Shown: positions 7,563 to 14,410, numbered from the stretch's first letter. The stretch is 19,231 nucleotides of DNA from Thermoleophilia bacterium (GCA_013362295.1 JABFWJ010000327.1:1-19231), one strand, 5' to 3'. Notes: generated by a model from the sequence alone, not told the origin. A program made the numbers and translations.

Positions 7563-7582
7563 GCGAAAACGGTCGTGTCCCT

Positions 7583-7594
7583 CGCTCTGACCCC
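7583..7594 (+). repeat. Left arm of 12-bp inverted repeat
   Basis: CGCTCTGACCCC is the exact reverse complement of the right arm at 7744-7755, about 150 bases away. Confidence 0.5.
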
Positions 7595-7743
7595 TCGACC
7601 GTCCCGAACAGCCGTGTCCGCGCGAGAGACCCAGAAATGATCTCCCTGCTCACGGCCCTCCGCCTGGCACTTCGAGACGTGTTCGGCGTCTGACACCGTG
7701 CGTGCGCGCGGGACACGCGGGTCTGGTCACCTGGGACGTGTCC

Positions 7744-7755
7744 GGGGTCAGAGCG
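7744..7755 (-). repeat. Right arm of 12-bp inverted repeat
   Basis: GGGGTCAGAGCG, reverse complement of the arm at 7583-7594. It ends just before the stop codon of the kinase-like gene, and GAGCGC here (7751-7756) can also pair with GCGCTC at 7768-7773 around that stop. Confidence 0.5.
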
Positions 7756-7759
7756 CGAT

Positions 7760-8716
7760 TTAGAGCAGCGCTCCGGCCAGGTCGGCGAGGCCGGTCTCGC
7801 GTGCATCGCCTCCGAAGGCGTGGTGGCAGCGTGCCGCGTACGCGCGCAGGTAGACGCACGCAGCATGCGCTGCGCGGCGCTCGTCGGCCGCGAACGGCCT
7901 GCCCCGCGCCAGCTCGTACTCGTCGATGAACGCGAGGGACTCCTCCGTGGACGGCCACACGTCGATCTCCTCGTCGAGCTCCTCCGTGTACGTGAAGCTG
8001 CCGGCGGCGGTGCCGACGAGATTCGGCTCGACGTCGGTGGTGACGCTGTCCCAGTCGTAGACGGCGGTCGCGCGGAGCTGCTCGTCGAAGCGAATGTGCT
8101 TGGCGCTCCAATCGGTGTGGCCGACGAGCTCGGTGCCGGCGGCCACGTCGGCAATCGCCCGTGCAGCGGCGCCGATCTCGTCGATCCACTCCGCCCCGGC
8201 TGCCGTTGCCCCGAAGTCGAAGAGGACGTTGTGCGGCTTCGGCCAGATCGCCCCGTCGGGCCTGAGGAACGCGCGCCGCGGACGGAGTCCGGTCGCCGTC
8301 GCAAGCCGGTGGAAGCGGACGAGCTCGCGCGCCATTGCCTCCCGGACGGCCGGCTCGTGTGCGTTGCGGAACTCGCCCACGTCGAGCCACTCGTCGACCG
8401 TCACCGTCCCCACGCGCCGCAGCGGGCGGGGCGCGGGGTACCCGGCGTCCGCAAGGCGCGCCTGCACGTCCTGCACGTCGGCGAGGTACTCCTCGTCGGC
8501 GAAGAGCTTGTTCACCTTGATCGCGACACGCGAGCCGTCGCGCCGCCGTACACCGAAGACGGCGCCGACGCTTGCTGCGAACGAGAAGACCTCGTCCGTC
8601 TCGGGCTCGAGCTCGCGCACCCGCGCACGAATCGCGTCGGCGTCCAGCGTGCCCAGGACGTCCACCACCACCGGCGAGTCTGGATAACGTCGCAGGAGCT
8701 TGTCGACCCCGTCCAT
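7760..8716 (-). CDS. Aminoglycoside phosphotransferase (APH)-family kinase-like protein
   Basis: A 318-aa soluble protein with the APH/choline-kinase layout: a nucleotide-binding lobe with VAIKVNK (K67 the likely ATP lysine), then the catalytic loop GHTDWSAKHIRF (H200, D202) and the metal-binding VYDWDSV (D221, D223). In the common family pattern H-x-D-x(4)-N the last residue is Asn; here it is His207, possibly a subfamily variant. Such kinases phosphorylate small molecules, sometimes antibiotics, but also sugars, homoserine or amino alcohols, so resistance should not be assumed. The ATG at 8716 is preceded on its strand by AAGGGAGA, two bases away; another in-frame ATG six codons upstream is less well placed. 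Its 5' end overlaps the divergent gene at 8700 by up to 17 bp. Confidence 0.75.
   Translation of the reverse strand: MDGVDKLLRRYPDSPVVVDVLGTLDADAIRARVRELEPETDEVFSFAASVGAVFGVRRRDGSRVAIKVNKLFADEEYLADVQDVQARLADAGYPAPRPLRRVGTVTVDEWLDVGEFRNAHEPAVREAMARELVRFHRLATATGLRPRRAFLRPDGAIWPKPHNVLFDFGATAAGAEWIDEIGAAARAIADVAAGTELVGHTDWSAKHIRFDEQLRATAVYDWDSVTTDVEPNLVGTAAGSFTYTEELDEEIDVWPSTEESLAFIDEYELARGRPFAADERRAAHAACVYLRAYAARCHHAFGGDARETGLADLAGALL
8685..8690 (+). promoter_or_regulatory. Candidate -10 box (TAACGT) for the first YcaQ-like gene
   Basis: TAACGT fits TANNNT and ends 9 bases before the TTG at 8700, the same geometry as at 15183. It lies inside the start region of the opposite kinase gene. An AGGAG at 8694-8698 is too close to the TTG to act as a normal Shine-Dalgarno site. 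The call is weak. Confidence 0.22.
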
Positions 8717-9698
8717 CGTCTCCCTTCGTCGCATCGCGATCCGCGCCCAGGCGCTCGACAGCAGCGTACGCAGTGTGCTGGAGTGCCTCCGGCGGCTTGG
8801 GCGCCTGCAGATCGACCCGACGGCGCGTGTCGCACCGACGCAGCACCTCGTGCTCTGGAGCCGCCTCGGGCGGTACGACACCGGGGAGCTCGGGCGGCTG
8901 CTCGCCGCGCGCGAGCTCTACGAGTGGTCGGCGTTCATGTACCCGCGGGAGGCGCTCCCGGCGCTGCGCTCGCTGCAGCGCCGCTGGCCGGCCGGCGACA
9001 CGGTGTGGCCGAGACGGATCCGGGAATGGCTGAAGGCGAACTCGTCGTTCAGGCGGTACGTGCTGCGGGAGCTGGAACGGAACGGGCCGATGCTGTCGAG
9101 GCAGTTCGAGGATCGAGCCGCCGTCCCGTGGCCCTCGGACAGCGTCTGGTGGGGCGAGCGGCACGTGAGCATCATGCTCTACCTGCTCGAGTCCCGAGGC
9201 GACATCGCGGTCGTCGGCCGTAACGGCAAGCAGCGCACGTTCGACCTGGCCGAGCGCTGGTACGGCGACACGCAGCCGCTGCCCGCCGCCGAGGCCGACG
9301 CGTACTTCGCCGAGGAGCGGTTCCGCTCGCTCGGCGTCGAGCTGCGCCGCGGCGTCTGGCATGTCCACCCGGATGCGGACGATCGTCCCGTGCGGCGAAC
9401 GACGCTGCTCTCCCCGTTCGACCGCCTCGTCCACGATCGCAAGCGAGCCGAAGCGCTGTGGGACTTCCACTACCGCATCGAGATCTACGTACCCCAGGCG
9501 CAGCGGAAGTACGGCTACTTCGTCTTGCCGGTGCTGCACAACGACAAGCTCGTCGGGCGCATCGACCCCGCGTTCGACCGGACGACCGGCGTGCTGCACA
9601 TCAACGCGGTGCACTGGGAGGACAAGCCGGTGTCGATCGAGCGACCGGTCCGCTCGCTGGCCCGGTTCCTCGGCGCCGAGGAGGTCGCGTGGCCGTGA
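8700..9698 (+). CDS. YcaQ/AlkX-type winged-helix protein, putative DNA crosslink glycosylase (paralog 1)
   Basis: A 332-aa protein of the HTH_42 (YcaQ-like) family. E. coli YcaQ is known to unhook DNA interstrand crosslinks and bacterial relatives remove bulky alkylated bases, with a catalytic Q-x-D or Q-x-Q motif near the N-terminus; here LQID gives Q37-I38-D39. The C-terminal barrel has LLSPFDRLVHDRKR, FHYRIEIYVPQAQRKYGYFV and LVGRIDP, typical of the family. Compared with the next gene, about 40-50 aa are missing before LLSPFD, where the third winged helix normally lies. The TTG at 8700 is the only ATG/GTG/TTG start between a TAA at 8685 and a GTG at 8775, and it preserves SLRRIAIRAQAL, so it is preferred. 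Upstream DNA overlaps the divergent kinase start. Confidence 0.82.
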   Translation: MSTPSIVSLRRIAIRAQALDSSVRSVLECLRRLGRLQIDPTARVAPTQHLVLWSRLGRYDTGELGRLLAARELYEWSAFMYPREALPALRSLQRRWPAGDTVWPRRIREWLKANSSFRRYVLRELERNGPMLSRQFEDRAAVPWPSDSVWWGERHVSIMLYLLESRGDIAVVGRNGKQRTFDLAERWYGDTQPLPAAEADAYFAEERFRSLGVELRRGVWHVHPDADDRPVRRTTLLSPFDRLVHDRKRAEALWDFHYRIEIYVPQAQRKYGYFVLPVLHNDKLVGRIDPAFDRTTGVLHINAVHWEDKPVSIERPVRSLARFLGAEEVAWP

Positions 9699-10813
9699 GC
9701 CTCGCCGCGATCCGGCGGCTCGTCGTCGGATCGCAGGGGTTCGCAGCCCGGTTCCGGCGCGCCGGCGAGGCCGACGTCGAGGCGGCGATCCGTCGGCTGA
9801 CCGCGGTCCAGCTCGACTCGATCTCGACCGTCGACCGGGCGCACCGGCTGACGATCACCGCGCGCGTCGGCTCCTATCCCGCAGACACCGTGCCGCAGCT
9901 CCTGCGCGACGGCCGCATCTTCGAGTACTGGGCGCACGAGGCCTCGCTGCTGCCGATCGAGCTGTGGCCGCATTTCCGCCACGTGATGAACGGCGGCGGG
10001 CACTGGAGCTTCCACGAACACGCGCTGCGCGAGCACGCCGACCTCGTCGAGCCCGTGCTCGCACGGATCCGCGACGAAGGTCCGCTCGCGTCGCGCGACT
10101 TCGAGGGCCAAGGCGGCGGCGGGATGTGGAACTGGAAACCCGCGAAGATGGTGCTCGAGGCGCTCTGGGACCGCGGCGTGCTCGTGATCGCCGGCCGGCG
10201 CAGCTTCCAGCGCTCGTACGACCTCGCCGAGCGTGTGATCCCGAAGCGATGGCTGGAGGCCCCGGTCCCGTCGGAGGAGGAGACGCTTCGCGCGTGGGCG
10301 CTGCTCGCGGTGGAGGCGCGGGGTGCGCTGACCGAGGCCGCGATCCGCGAGCACTGGCGCCTGAAGGGCGGACGCGCGCGCCTGCAGCCGCACCTCGACG
10401 CGCTCGTGGCCGAGGGCAGGCTCGAGGAGGTCGCCGTCGACGACGGCGGCCCGCCGTTCTACACGCTCCCGGGCCGGGAGCTCGACGGCGACGCCGCGCC
10501 GCCGGTGCTCGTCTGCCCGTTCGACAACCTCGTCTGGGACCGGCCGCTGCTCGAGCGCCTGTTCGGGTTCAAGCACGTGATCGAGGTGTACAAGCGCGAG
10601 CACGAGCGCCTGTACGGCTACTACGTGCTGCCGCTGCTCGCGGGCGACCGCTTCCTCGGCCGCGCGGACCTGAAGGCGGATCGTGCCGAGGGCGTGCTGC
10701 GCATCCGGAAGTTCACGCCGGAGCCGAAGGTGCGCGGAAACGTCGACACGAAGCTCGAGAAGGCGGCCGCACGACTGGCCCGCATCATCGGGCTCGAACG
10801 CGTCGAGCGGTAG
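9689..10813 (+). CDS. YcaQ/AlkX-type winged-helix protein, putative DNA crosslink glycosylase (paralog 2)
   Basis: A 374-aa HTH_42-family protein related to the preceding gene. The Q-x-D motif is in AVQLDSIS (Q41-L42-D43). Middle segments (RAWALLAVEARGALTE, REHWRLKGGRARLQPHLD) look like a complete third winged helix, and the C-terminal barrel has LVCPFDNLVWDR, FGFKHVIEVYK, RLYGYYVLPLL and FLGRADLK. Expected role is base excision or crosslink unhooking in DNA repair, by analogy to YcaQ; activity is not proven here. GTG codons at 9689 and 9695 are both possible: GAGGAGG at 9678-9684 is 4 bases from the first and 10 from the second, while the second gives a GTGA overlap with the upstream stop. 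Either way the two paralogs are translationally coupled. Its TAG stop lies inside the proposed -10 box of the next gene. Confidence 0.87.
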   Translation: MAVSLAAIRRLVVGSQGFAARFRRAGEADVEAAIRRLTAVQLDSISTVDRAHRLTITARVGSYPADTVPQLLRDGRIFEYWAHEASLLPIELWPHFRHVMNGGGHWSFHEHALREHADLVEPVLARIRDEGPLASRDFEGQGGGGMWNWKPAKMVLEALWDRGVLVIAGRRSFQRSYDLAERVIPKRWLEAPVPSEEETLRAWALLAVEARGALTEAAIREHWRLKGGRARLQPHLDALVAEGRLEEVAVDDGGPPFYTLPGRELDGDAAPPVLVCPFDNLVWDRPLLERLFGFKHVIEVYKREHERLYGYYVLPLLAGDRFLGRADLKADRAEGVLRIRKFTPEPKVRGNVDTKLEKAAARLARIIGLERVER

Positions 10814-10816
10814 GCT
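10811..10816 (+). promoter_or_regulatory. Candidate -10 box (TAGGCT) for leaderless gamma-lyase transcript
   Basis: CGGTAGGCT is followed by six bases and then the ATG at 10823, the spacing expected if transcription begins at the ATG itself. No Shine-Dalgarno sequence is present. The TAG of this box is also the stop codon of the preceding gene. No clear -35 element is seen. Confidence 0.45.
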
Positions 10817-10822
10817 CCGGCC

Positions 10823-11974
10823 ATGGACTTCGAGACACGCGCGATCCACGCGGGGCAGGAGCCGGACCCTGCGACCGGGGCGATCATCACGCCGATCTAC
10901 CAGACGTCGACCTACGTCCAGGAGGCGGTCGGCGTGAACAAGGGCTACGACTATGCGCGCGTCGCGAACCCCACACGGACCGCCCTCCAGATCGCACTCG
11001 CGAGCCTCGAGAACGCGGAGCACGGCGTCGCCTTCAGCTCCGGCCTCGGCGCCACGACGACGCTGATGCATCTCGTCGATCCGGGTGATCGGGTCGTGCT
11101 GATCGCCGACGTCTACGGCGGTGTCTACCGCATGACGTCGCAGGTCTACGAGCCGAAGGGCTATCGCTTCACCTACGTGCCGGCGAACGAGTTCGACGAC
11201 AACCTCGCGTCGTACCTCGACGAGGACGTGAAGCTCGTCTGGGTCGAGACGCCCTCGAACCCGCTGCTCAACGTCGTCGACATCCGCAAGGCCGCGACTG
11301 CCGCGCACGCCGTCGGCGCCAAGCTCGTCGTCGACAACACGTTCGCCACGCCGTACCTGCAGCAGCCGCTCGACCTCGGCGCCGACGCCGTGCTGCACTC
11401 GACGACGAAGTACCTCGGCGGCCACAGCGACGTCGTCGGCGGCTTCATCGCGACAAACGACGACGCCTTGGCGGAACGCCTCTTCTTCCTGCAGAAATCC
11501 CTCGGCGCCGTGCCGGGCCCGTTCGACGCGTGGCTGGTGCTGCGCGGGATCAAGACGCTTGCCGTGCGCATGCGGCAGCACTCCGAGAATGCGCGACGCG
11601 TCGCGGAGTTCCTCGACGGCCATCCCGGCGTCGAGCGCGTGCTCTACCCCGGCCTGCCGAACCATCCGGGGCACGAGGTCGCGCGCGGCCAGATGCGCGA
11701 CTTCGGCGGGATGGTTTCCTTCCTGTCCGAGACCGAAGAGGAAGCCGTCGAGCTGGTTGCCCGCACGCGCATCTTCCAGCTCGCGGAGTCGCTCGGCGGC
11801 GTCGAGAGCCTGATCGAGCACCCCGCCCGCATGACGCACGCCTCAACGGCCGGTGCGCCGTTTGCGCCGCCGGGCAACCTCGTCCGACTTTCGGTCGGCA
11901 TCGAGTCGGCCGAGGATTTGCTCGCCGACCTCGAGGCCGCGCTCGTCAGGCGGACAGCGTCGGCGCGCGCCTAG
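10823..11974 (+). CDS. Cystathionine gamma-lyase / gamma-synthase (Cys/Met metabolism PLP enzyme)
   Basis: A 383-aa PLP enzyme of the Cys/Met metabolism family (fold type I). The N-terminus ETRAIHAGQEPDPATGAIITPIYQTST, split here as in the family, is diagnostic; YDYARVANPTR and FSSGLGATTT follow, then VDNTFATPYLQQPL and the PLP lysine in STTKYLGGHSD (K196). SLGGVESLIEHPARMTH and GNLVRLSVGIE close the domain. Gamma-synthase, gamma-lyase and homocysteine-forming relatives cannot be separated safely by motif. A CBS gene at 6124 with the same promoter-like string favours gamma-lyase and reverse transsulfuration (cystathionine to cysteine). The ATG at 10823 begins the family homology. The 3' end overlaps the convergent hydrolase gene by 29 bp. 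Confidence 0.93.
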   Translation: MDFETRAIHAGQEPDPATGAIITPIYQTSTYVQEAVGVNKGYDYARVANPTRTALQIALASLENAEHGVAFSSGLGATTTLMHLVDPGDRVVLIADVYGGVYRMTSQVYEPKGYRFTYVPANEFDDNLASYLDEDVKLVWVETPSNPLLNVVDIRKAATAAHAVGAKLVVDNTFATPYLQQPLDLGADAVLHSTTKYLGGHSDVVGGFIATNDDALAERLFFLQKSLGAVPGPFDAWLVLRGIKTLAVRMRQHSENARRVAEFLDGHPGVERVLYPGLPNHPGHEVARGQMRDFGGMVSFLSETEEEAVELVARTRIFQLAESLGGVESLIEHPARMTHASTAGAPFAPPGNLVRLSVGIESAEDLLADLEAALVRRTASARA

Positions 11975-12872
11975 GCACCCTCGCGAGCGGCGGCACGTCC
12001 TTCCACGGCAGCAACCCGAAGCGCGCAAGCGCTCGCGGCAGACGACGCGACGCGTGCATCTCGGCGGTGTGCACCCAGTCGCCGGTGAAGTCCCAAACCG
12101 GAGCGGTCGGCCGGTCTGCGAGGATCTCCGTCGCGAGACGACCGGTCTCGAGCTTCTGGTCGGCGATGATCCGGTCGTCGGCGCTCCAGTAGAGCTGCAG
12201 CGGGACGCCTGACTCGGCGAGCTGTCTGACGTAGTGGTCGGGGCTCCGGCGCGCGTACGCGTGCGGCACCTGCGCGGGGGTGCCGCCGACCTCCATGCGC
12301 GCGAGCGCCTGCAGGGTGCTGCCGTCGCGAAGCGCCGCGAAGTCGTCGTAGCGTCGCGTCATATCGGTCGCCGGATCGAACGCCGCGGCCCCCGCCAGCA
12401 GGTGAGGGTGGCGCGCGACGAGCAGCAGCGTCTCCTGCCCGCCCATCGACCCGCCGACCGCGTAGATGCGCCGCCGGTCGACGTCGACGCCGTTCGCCTC
12501 CGCGACCGCCGGCATGCGCGCGAGATCGCCGATCTCTCCGGGCGCCCCCCAGGAGTACCAGTGGAGCCGCCGCCCCTCGCCCGCCGGGTTGATGACCGCG
12601 AAGCCGCCCTCGCCGGGCAGGTCGCCCCACAGGCGGGCGTTCATCCGCTCGTCGACGCCGCGTCCGTGTGGCGAGATGACGAGCGGGATCTTCTGCCCGT
12701 GGTAGCCGGGCGGGAGGAGGAGGTGCGCGGGCCGGCGCACACCGTCGTGGGCGACGTAGTGGACGACCCGGATCACGGTCCTCACCGGCGCGCTCCATGC
12801 CGCCGCCGGCAGGAGCAGTGCGACGACCACGGCGGCTGCAAGGATGACGGCGTGCGCCTTGTCGACGTGCAC
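11946..12872 (-). CDS. Secreted alpha/beta hydrolase (esterase-like, prolyl-oligopeptidase/PHB-depolymerase type)
   Basis: A 308-aa protein with an N-terminal signal peptide: charged start VHVDKAH, hydrophobic core AVILAAAVVVALLLPAAA (8-25), and likely cleavage near residue 28 (WSA-PV). The mature part is an alpha/beta hydrolase: LLLPPGYHGQ, VISPHGRG (oxyanion region), the nucleophile elbow GGSMGG with Ser142, an acid in YWSADDRI (Asp232 or 233) and the likely catalytic His268 in GDWVHTAEM. It is expected to cleave ester or peptide-like bonds outside the membrane; substrate unknown. GTG at 12872 is chosen because it keeps the signal peptide charged region; an in-frame GTG at 12830 would destroy it. 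The start overlaps the divergent MBL gene by 21 bp and the stop overlaps gamma-lyase by 29 bp. Confidence 0.8.
   Translation of the reverse strand: MHVDKAHAVILAAAVVVALLLPAAAWSAPVRTVIRVVHYVAHDGVRRPAHLLLPPGYHGQKIPLVISPHGRGVDERMNARLWGDLPGEGGFAVINPAGEGRRLHWYSWGAPGEIGDLARMPAVAEANGVDVDRRRIYAVGGSMGGQETLLLVARHPHLLAGAAAFDPATDMTRRYDDFAALRDGSTLQALARMEVGGTPAQVPHAYARRSPDHYVRQLAESGVPLQLYWSADDRIIADQKLETGRLATEILADRPTAPVWDFTGDWVHTAEMHASRRLPRALARFGLLPWKDVPPLARVPRRAPTLSA
12840..12844 (+). promoter_or_regulatory. Shine-Dalgarno site deciding the MBL-fold start
   Basis: AAGGA at 12840-12844 lies seven bases before the GTG at 12852, which makes that codon the best start although the reading frame is open far upstream. 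Confidence 0.55.
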
Positions 12873-13685
12873 TTCGGGGGTAGCCCCGAGCAGATCGGCG
12901 TCTACGTCGTCGAGACCGGCGACGGGCTCGCGCTGTTCGACTGCGGACCGTCCTCGACCTTGCCCGGCCTCGAGGCAGGCCTCGCGGAACACGGCCTCGC
13001 CGTCACCGACATCCGCCATCTGCTCCTCTCGCACATCCACCTCGACCATGCCGGCGGCGCGGGCGTCCTCGTGCGGCGCCACCCCGGCCTGACCGTGTGG
13101 GTATCGGAGATCGGCGCGCCGCACCTCGTCGACCCCTCGCGCCTCGAGCGGTCCGCGCGCCGCTTGTACGGCGACCTGTTCGACGAGCGGTGGGGCGAGC
13201 TCGCGCCGGTGCCGGAGTCGAACCTGCGGATCGCGGCCGGCGACGTGCTCGGCTGGGAGAGCTTCGCGACGCAGGGCCATGCGTCACACCACATCAGTTA
13301 CTTCATGAACGGGACGTTGCTCTCCGGCGACGCCGCCGGCGTGCGCCTGCCGGGCACCGGTTACGTGTTGCCCGTCTCACCGCCGCCCGACGTCGATGTC
13401 GACGCGTGGCATAGAACCGCGTCCGCGATCCGCGCGCGCGATCCGGAGCGGCTCGCACTGATCCACTTCGGCGTGCACGAGGACGTCAGCGCGCATCTCG
13501 ACCGGCTCGAGAGCGAGCTCGACCGCTGGGCCGCCCGCGTGCGCAGCGGGATGGACCAGGACGCGTTCGTCGCCGCCGCGCGGGCGGACGCCGGCGACCA
13601 CGCCGATCGCTACGACCGCGTCGCGCCGTTCTGGCAGTCGTTCGCCGGCATGAAGCGGTACTGCGACACGCACCCGGCTGCGTGA
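12852..13685 (+). CDS. Metallo-beta-lactamase-fold hydrolase
   Basis: A 277-aa cytosolic protein with the MBL zinc-binding signature LLLSHIHLDHAGG (H61, H63, D65, H66), followed by GHASHHISYF (third-site His), LLSGDAAG (bridging Asp) and ALIHFGVHED (last His). The start IGVYVVETGDGLALFDCGPS is the usual first beta-sandwich. Members are mainly hydrolases (glyoxalase II-like, lactonases, phosphodiesterases and others), and the substrate cannot be given from sequence. The region after the last His (about 210-277) is helical and not recognised further. The GTG at 12852 is chosen for its AAGGA site and because it fits the strand 'VRLVDVHFGG'. The gene overlaps the 5' end of the opposite hydrolase by 21 bp and shares a GTGA junction with the GNAT gene downstream. 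Confidence 0.88.
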   Translation: MRLVDVHFGGSPEQIGVYVVETGDGLALFDCGPSSTLPGLEAGLAEHGLAVTDIRHLLLSHIHLDHAGGAGVLVRRHPGLTVWVSEIGAPHLVDPSRLERSARRLYGDLFDERWGELAPVPESNLRIAAGDVLGWESFATQGHASHHISYFMNGTLLSGDAAGVRLPGTGYVLPVSPPPDVDVDAWHRTASAIRARDPERLALIHFGVHEDVSAHLDRLESELDRWAARVRSGMDQDAFVAAARADAGDHADRYDRVAPFWQSFAGMKRYCDTHPAA

Positions 13686-14410
13686 ACGAGCTGGAGCGAA
13701 TCGAAGCCGACGCGTACGCGATCTTCTGCGAGCTCGCGGGTGGCACCGTGACGCGGCTCGACGGAGGCGTGTGCCTGAGCACGCCGCTCCCGGCGACCGA
13801 GCTCAATCGCGTCACAAACGTCAGCGAGGATCTCGACCTCGACGCCGTCGCAGACGTCTACCGGGGAAAGCAGCATCTCGTATCGGTGCCGGCGTGGGAG
13901 GAAGCACTTGTTCCACGTCTCGAAGCACGCGGCTATGCGCCGGGGTATGCGTGGATGAAGTTCGAGCGCGCAGCGGACCCTGCGGAGCCCGTCGACTCGT
14001 CGTTGAGGATCGAGGAAACCGACGACGGCAAGCTGTTCGGAGTAACCGCAAGCGAGGGCTTCTCCGCACCGCCCGAGGCCGCGCCGGGCTTCGACGTCAC
14101 CGGCCGACCGGGCTGGCACTGCTTCATCGCATGGGACGGCGACGAGCCCGCGGCGGCCGCCAGCCTCTTCGTCCAGGGCGAGCTCGCCTGGTTCGGCGGA
14201 GCGGCGACTCGGCCGGCCTTCCGCGGTCGCGGCGCGCAGAGGGCCCTGCTCGCGGCGCGTGTCGAGCGCGCACGCGCAGTCGGCGCCCGCCGGCTGTCGG
14301 CCGAGACCGGTCATCAGGTCGAGGGCCGGCCCGACCAGTCGTATCGCAACATCGTTCGTGCGGGCTTCCGCGAGTCCTATTTGCGCCCGAACTGGCGCTC
14401 GCCGGAGTGA
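13682..14410 (+). CDS. GNAT-family N-acetyltransferase
   Basis: A 242-aa soluble protein. The C-terminal half is a GNAT domain: WHCFIAWDGDEPAAAASLF (strands beta 2-3), AWFGGAATRPAFRGRG (beta 4) and the acetyl-CoA pyrophosphate loop RGRGAQRALL (about 181-190), then ARRLSAETG and a C-terminal YRNIVRAGF where GNATs often carry the last helix and beta bulge. The N-terminal half (about 1-100) is a less conserved, possibly degenerate GNAT-like region ending in GYAPGYAWMKFE. The substrate is unknown. GTG at 13682 overlaps the MBL stop in a GTGA junction, so the pair is probably co-translated. Its TGA (14408-14410) directly abuts the stop of the convergent SDR gene. Confidence 0.85.
   Translation: MNELERIEADAYAIFCELAGGTVTRLDGGVCLSTPLPATELNRVTNVSEDLDLDAVADVYRGKQHLVSVPAWEEALVPRLEARGYAPGYAWMKFERAADPAEPVDSSLRIEETDDGKLFGVTASEGFSAPPEAAPGFDVTGRPGWHCFIAWDGDEPAAAASLFVQGELAWFGGAATRPAFRGRGAQRALLAARVERARAVGARRLSAETGHQVEGRPDQSYRNIVRAGFRESYLRPNWRSPE

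Larger units (their letters stand above)
7510..7759. repeat. Non-coding stretch with palindromes and inverted repeats
   Basis: This 250-bp gap between the CBS gene and the convergent kinase gene has no convincing ORF. It holds a 14-bp perfect palindrome (7549-7562), a 12-bp inverted repeat (CGCTCTGACCCC at 7583-7594 against GGGGTCAGAGCG at 7744-7755), a near-palindrome GGCGTCTGACACC (7685-7697), and repeated GTGTCC words (about 7575, 7614, 7738) with the opposite GGACAC near 7711. This texture is like dispersed REP-type intergenic elements. Copy number elsewhere in the genome cannot be known from the window. Confidence 0.5.

Noticed and set aside
7637..7693. 18-codon ORF (MISLLTALRLALRDVFGV) in the intergenic region
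   Set aside because: No ribosome binding site, no known family, and it runs through the repeat-like sequence; too short to support.
7760..8716. Calling the APH-like gene an antibiotic resistance gene
   Set aside because: The family includes many metabolic kinases, the catalytic loop is atypical, and nothing around it suggests resistance.
7650..9614. Long minus-strand open frame (654 codons) across the kinase and YcaQ 1
   Set aside because: It is in another frame from the motif-bearing kinase and is antisense to YcaQ 1; no recognisable domain.
9515..11839. Very long minus-strand open frame (774 codons)
   Set aside because: It lies antisense to YcaQ paralogs and gamma-lyase, which have clear family motifs; its translation is low-complexity Arg/Ala/Glu-rich, the usual shadow of high-GC coding sequence.
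12234..12851. Long upstream extension of the MBL-fold frame
   Set aside because: It is antisense to the secreted hydrolase and Arg-rich; the MBL fold starts at about 12852, where a Shine-Dalgarno site is found.
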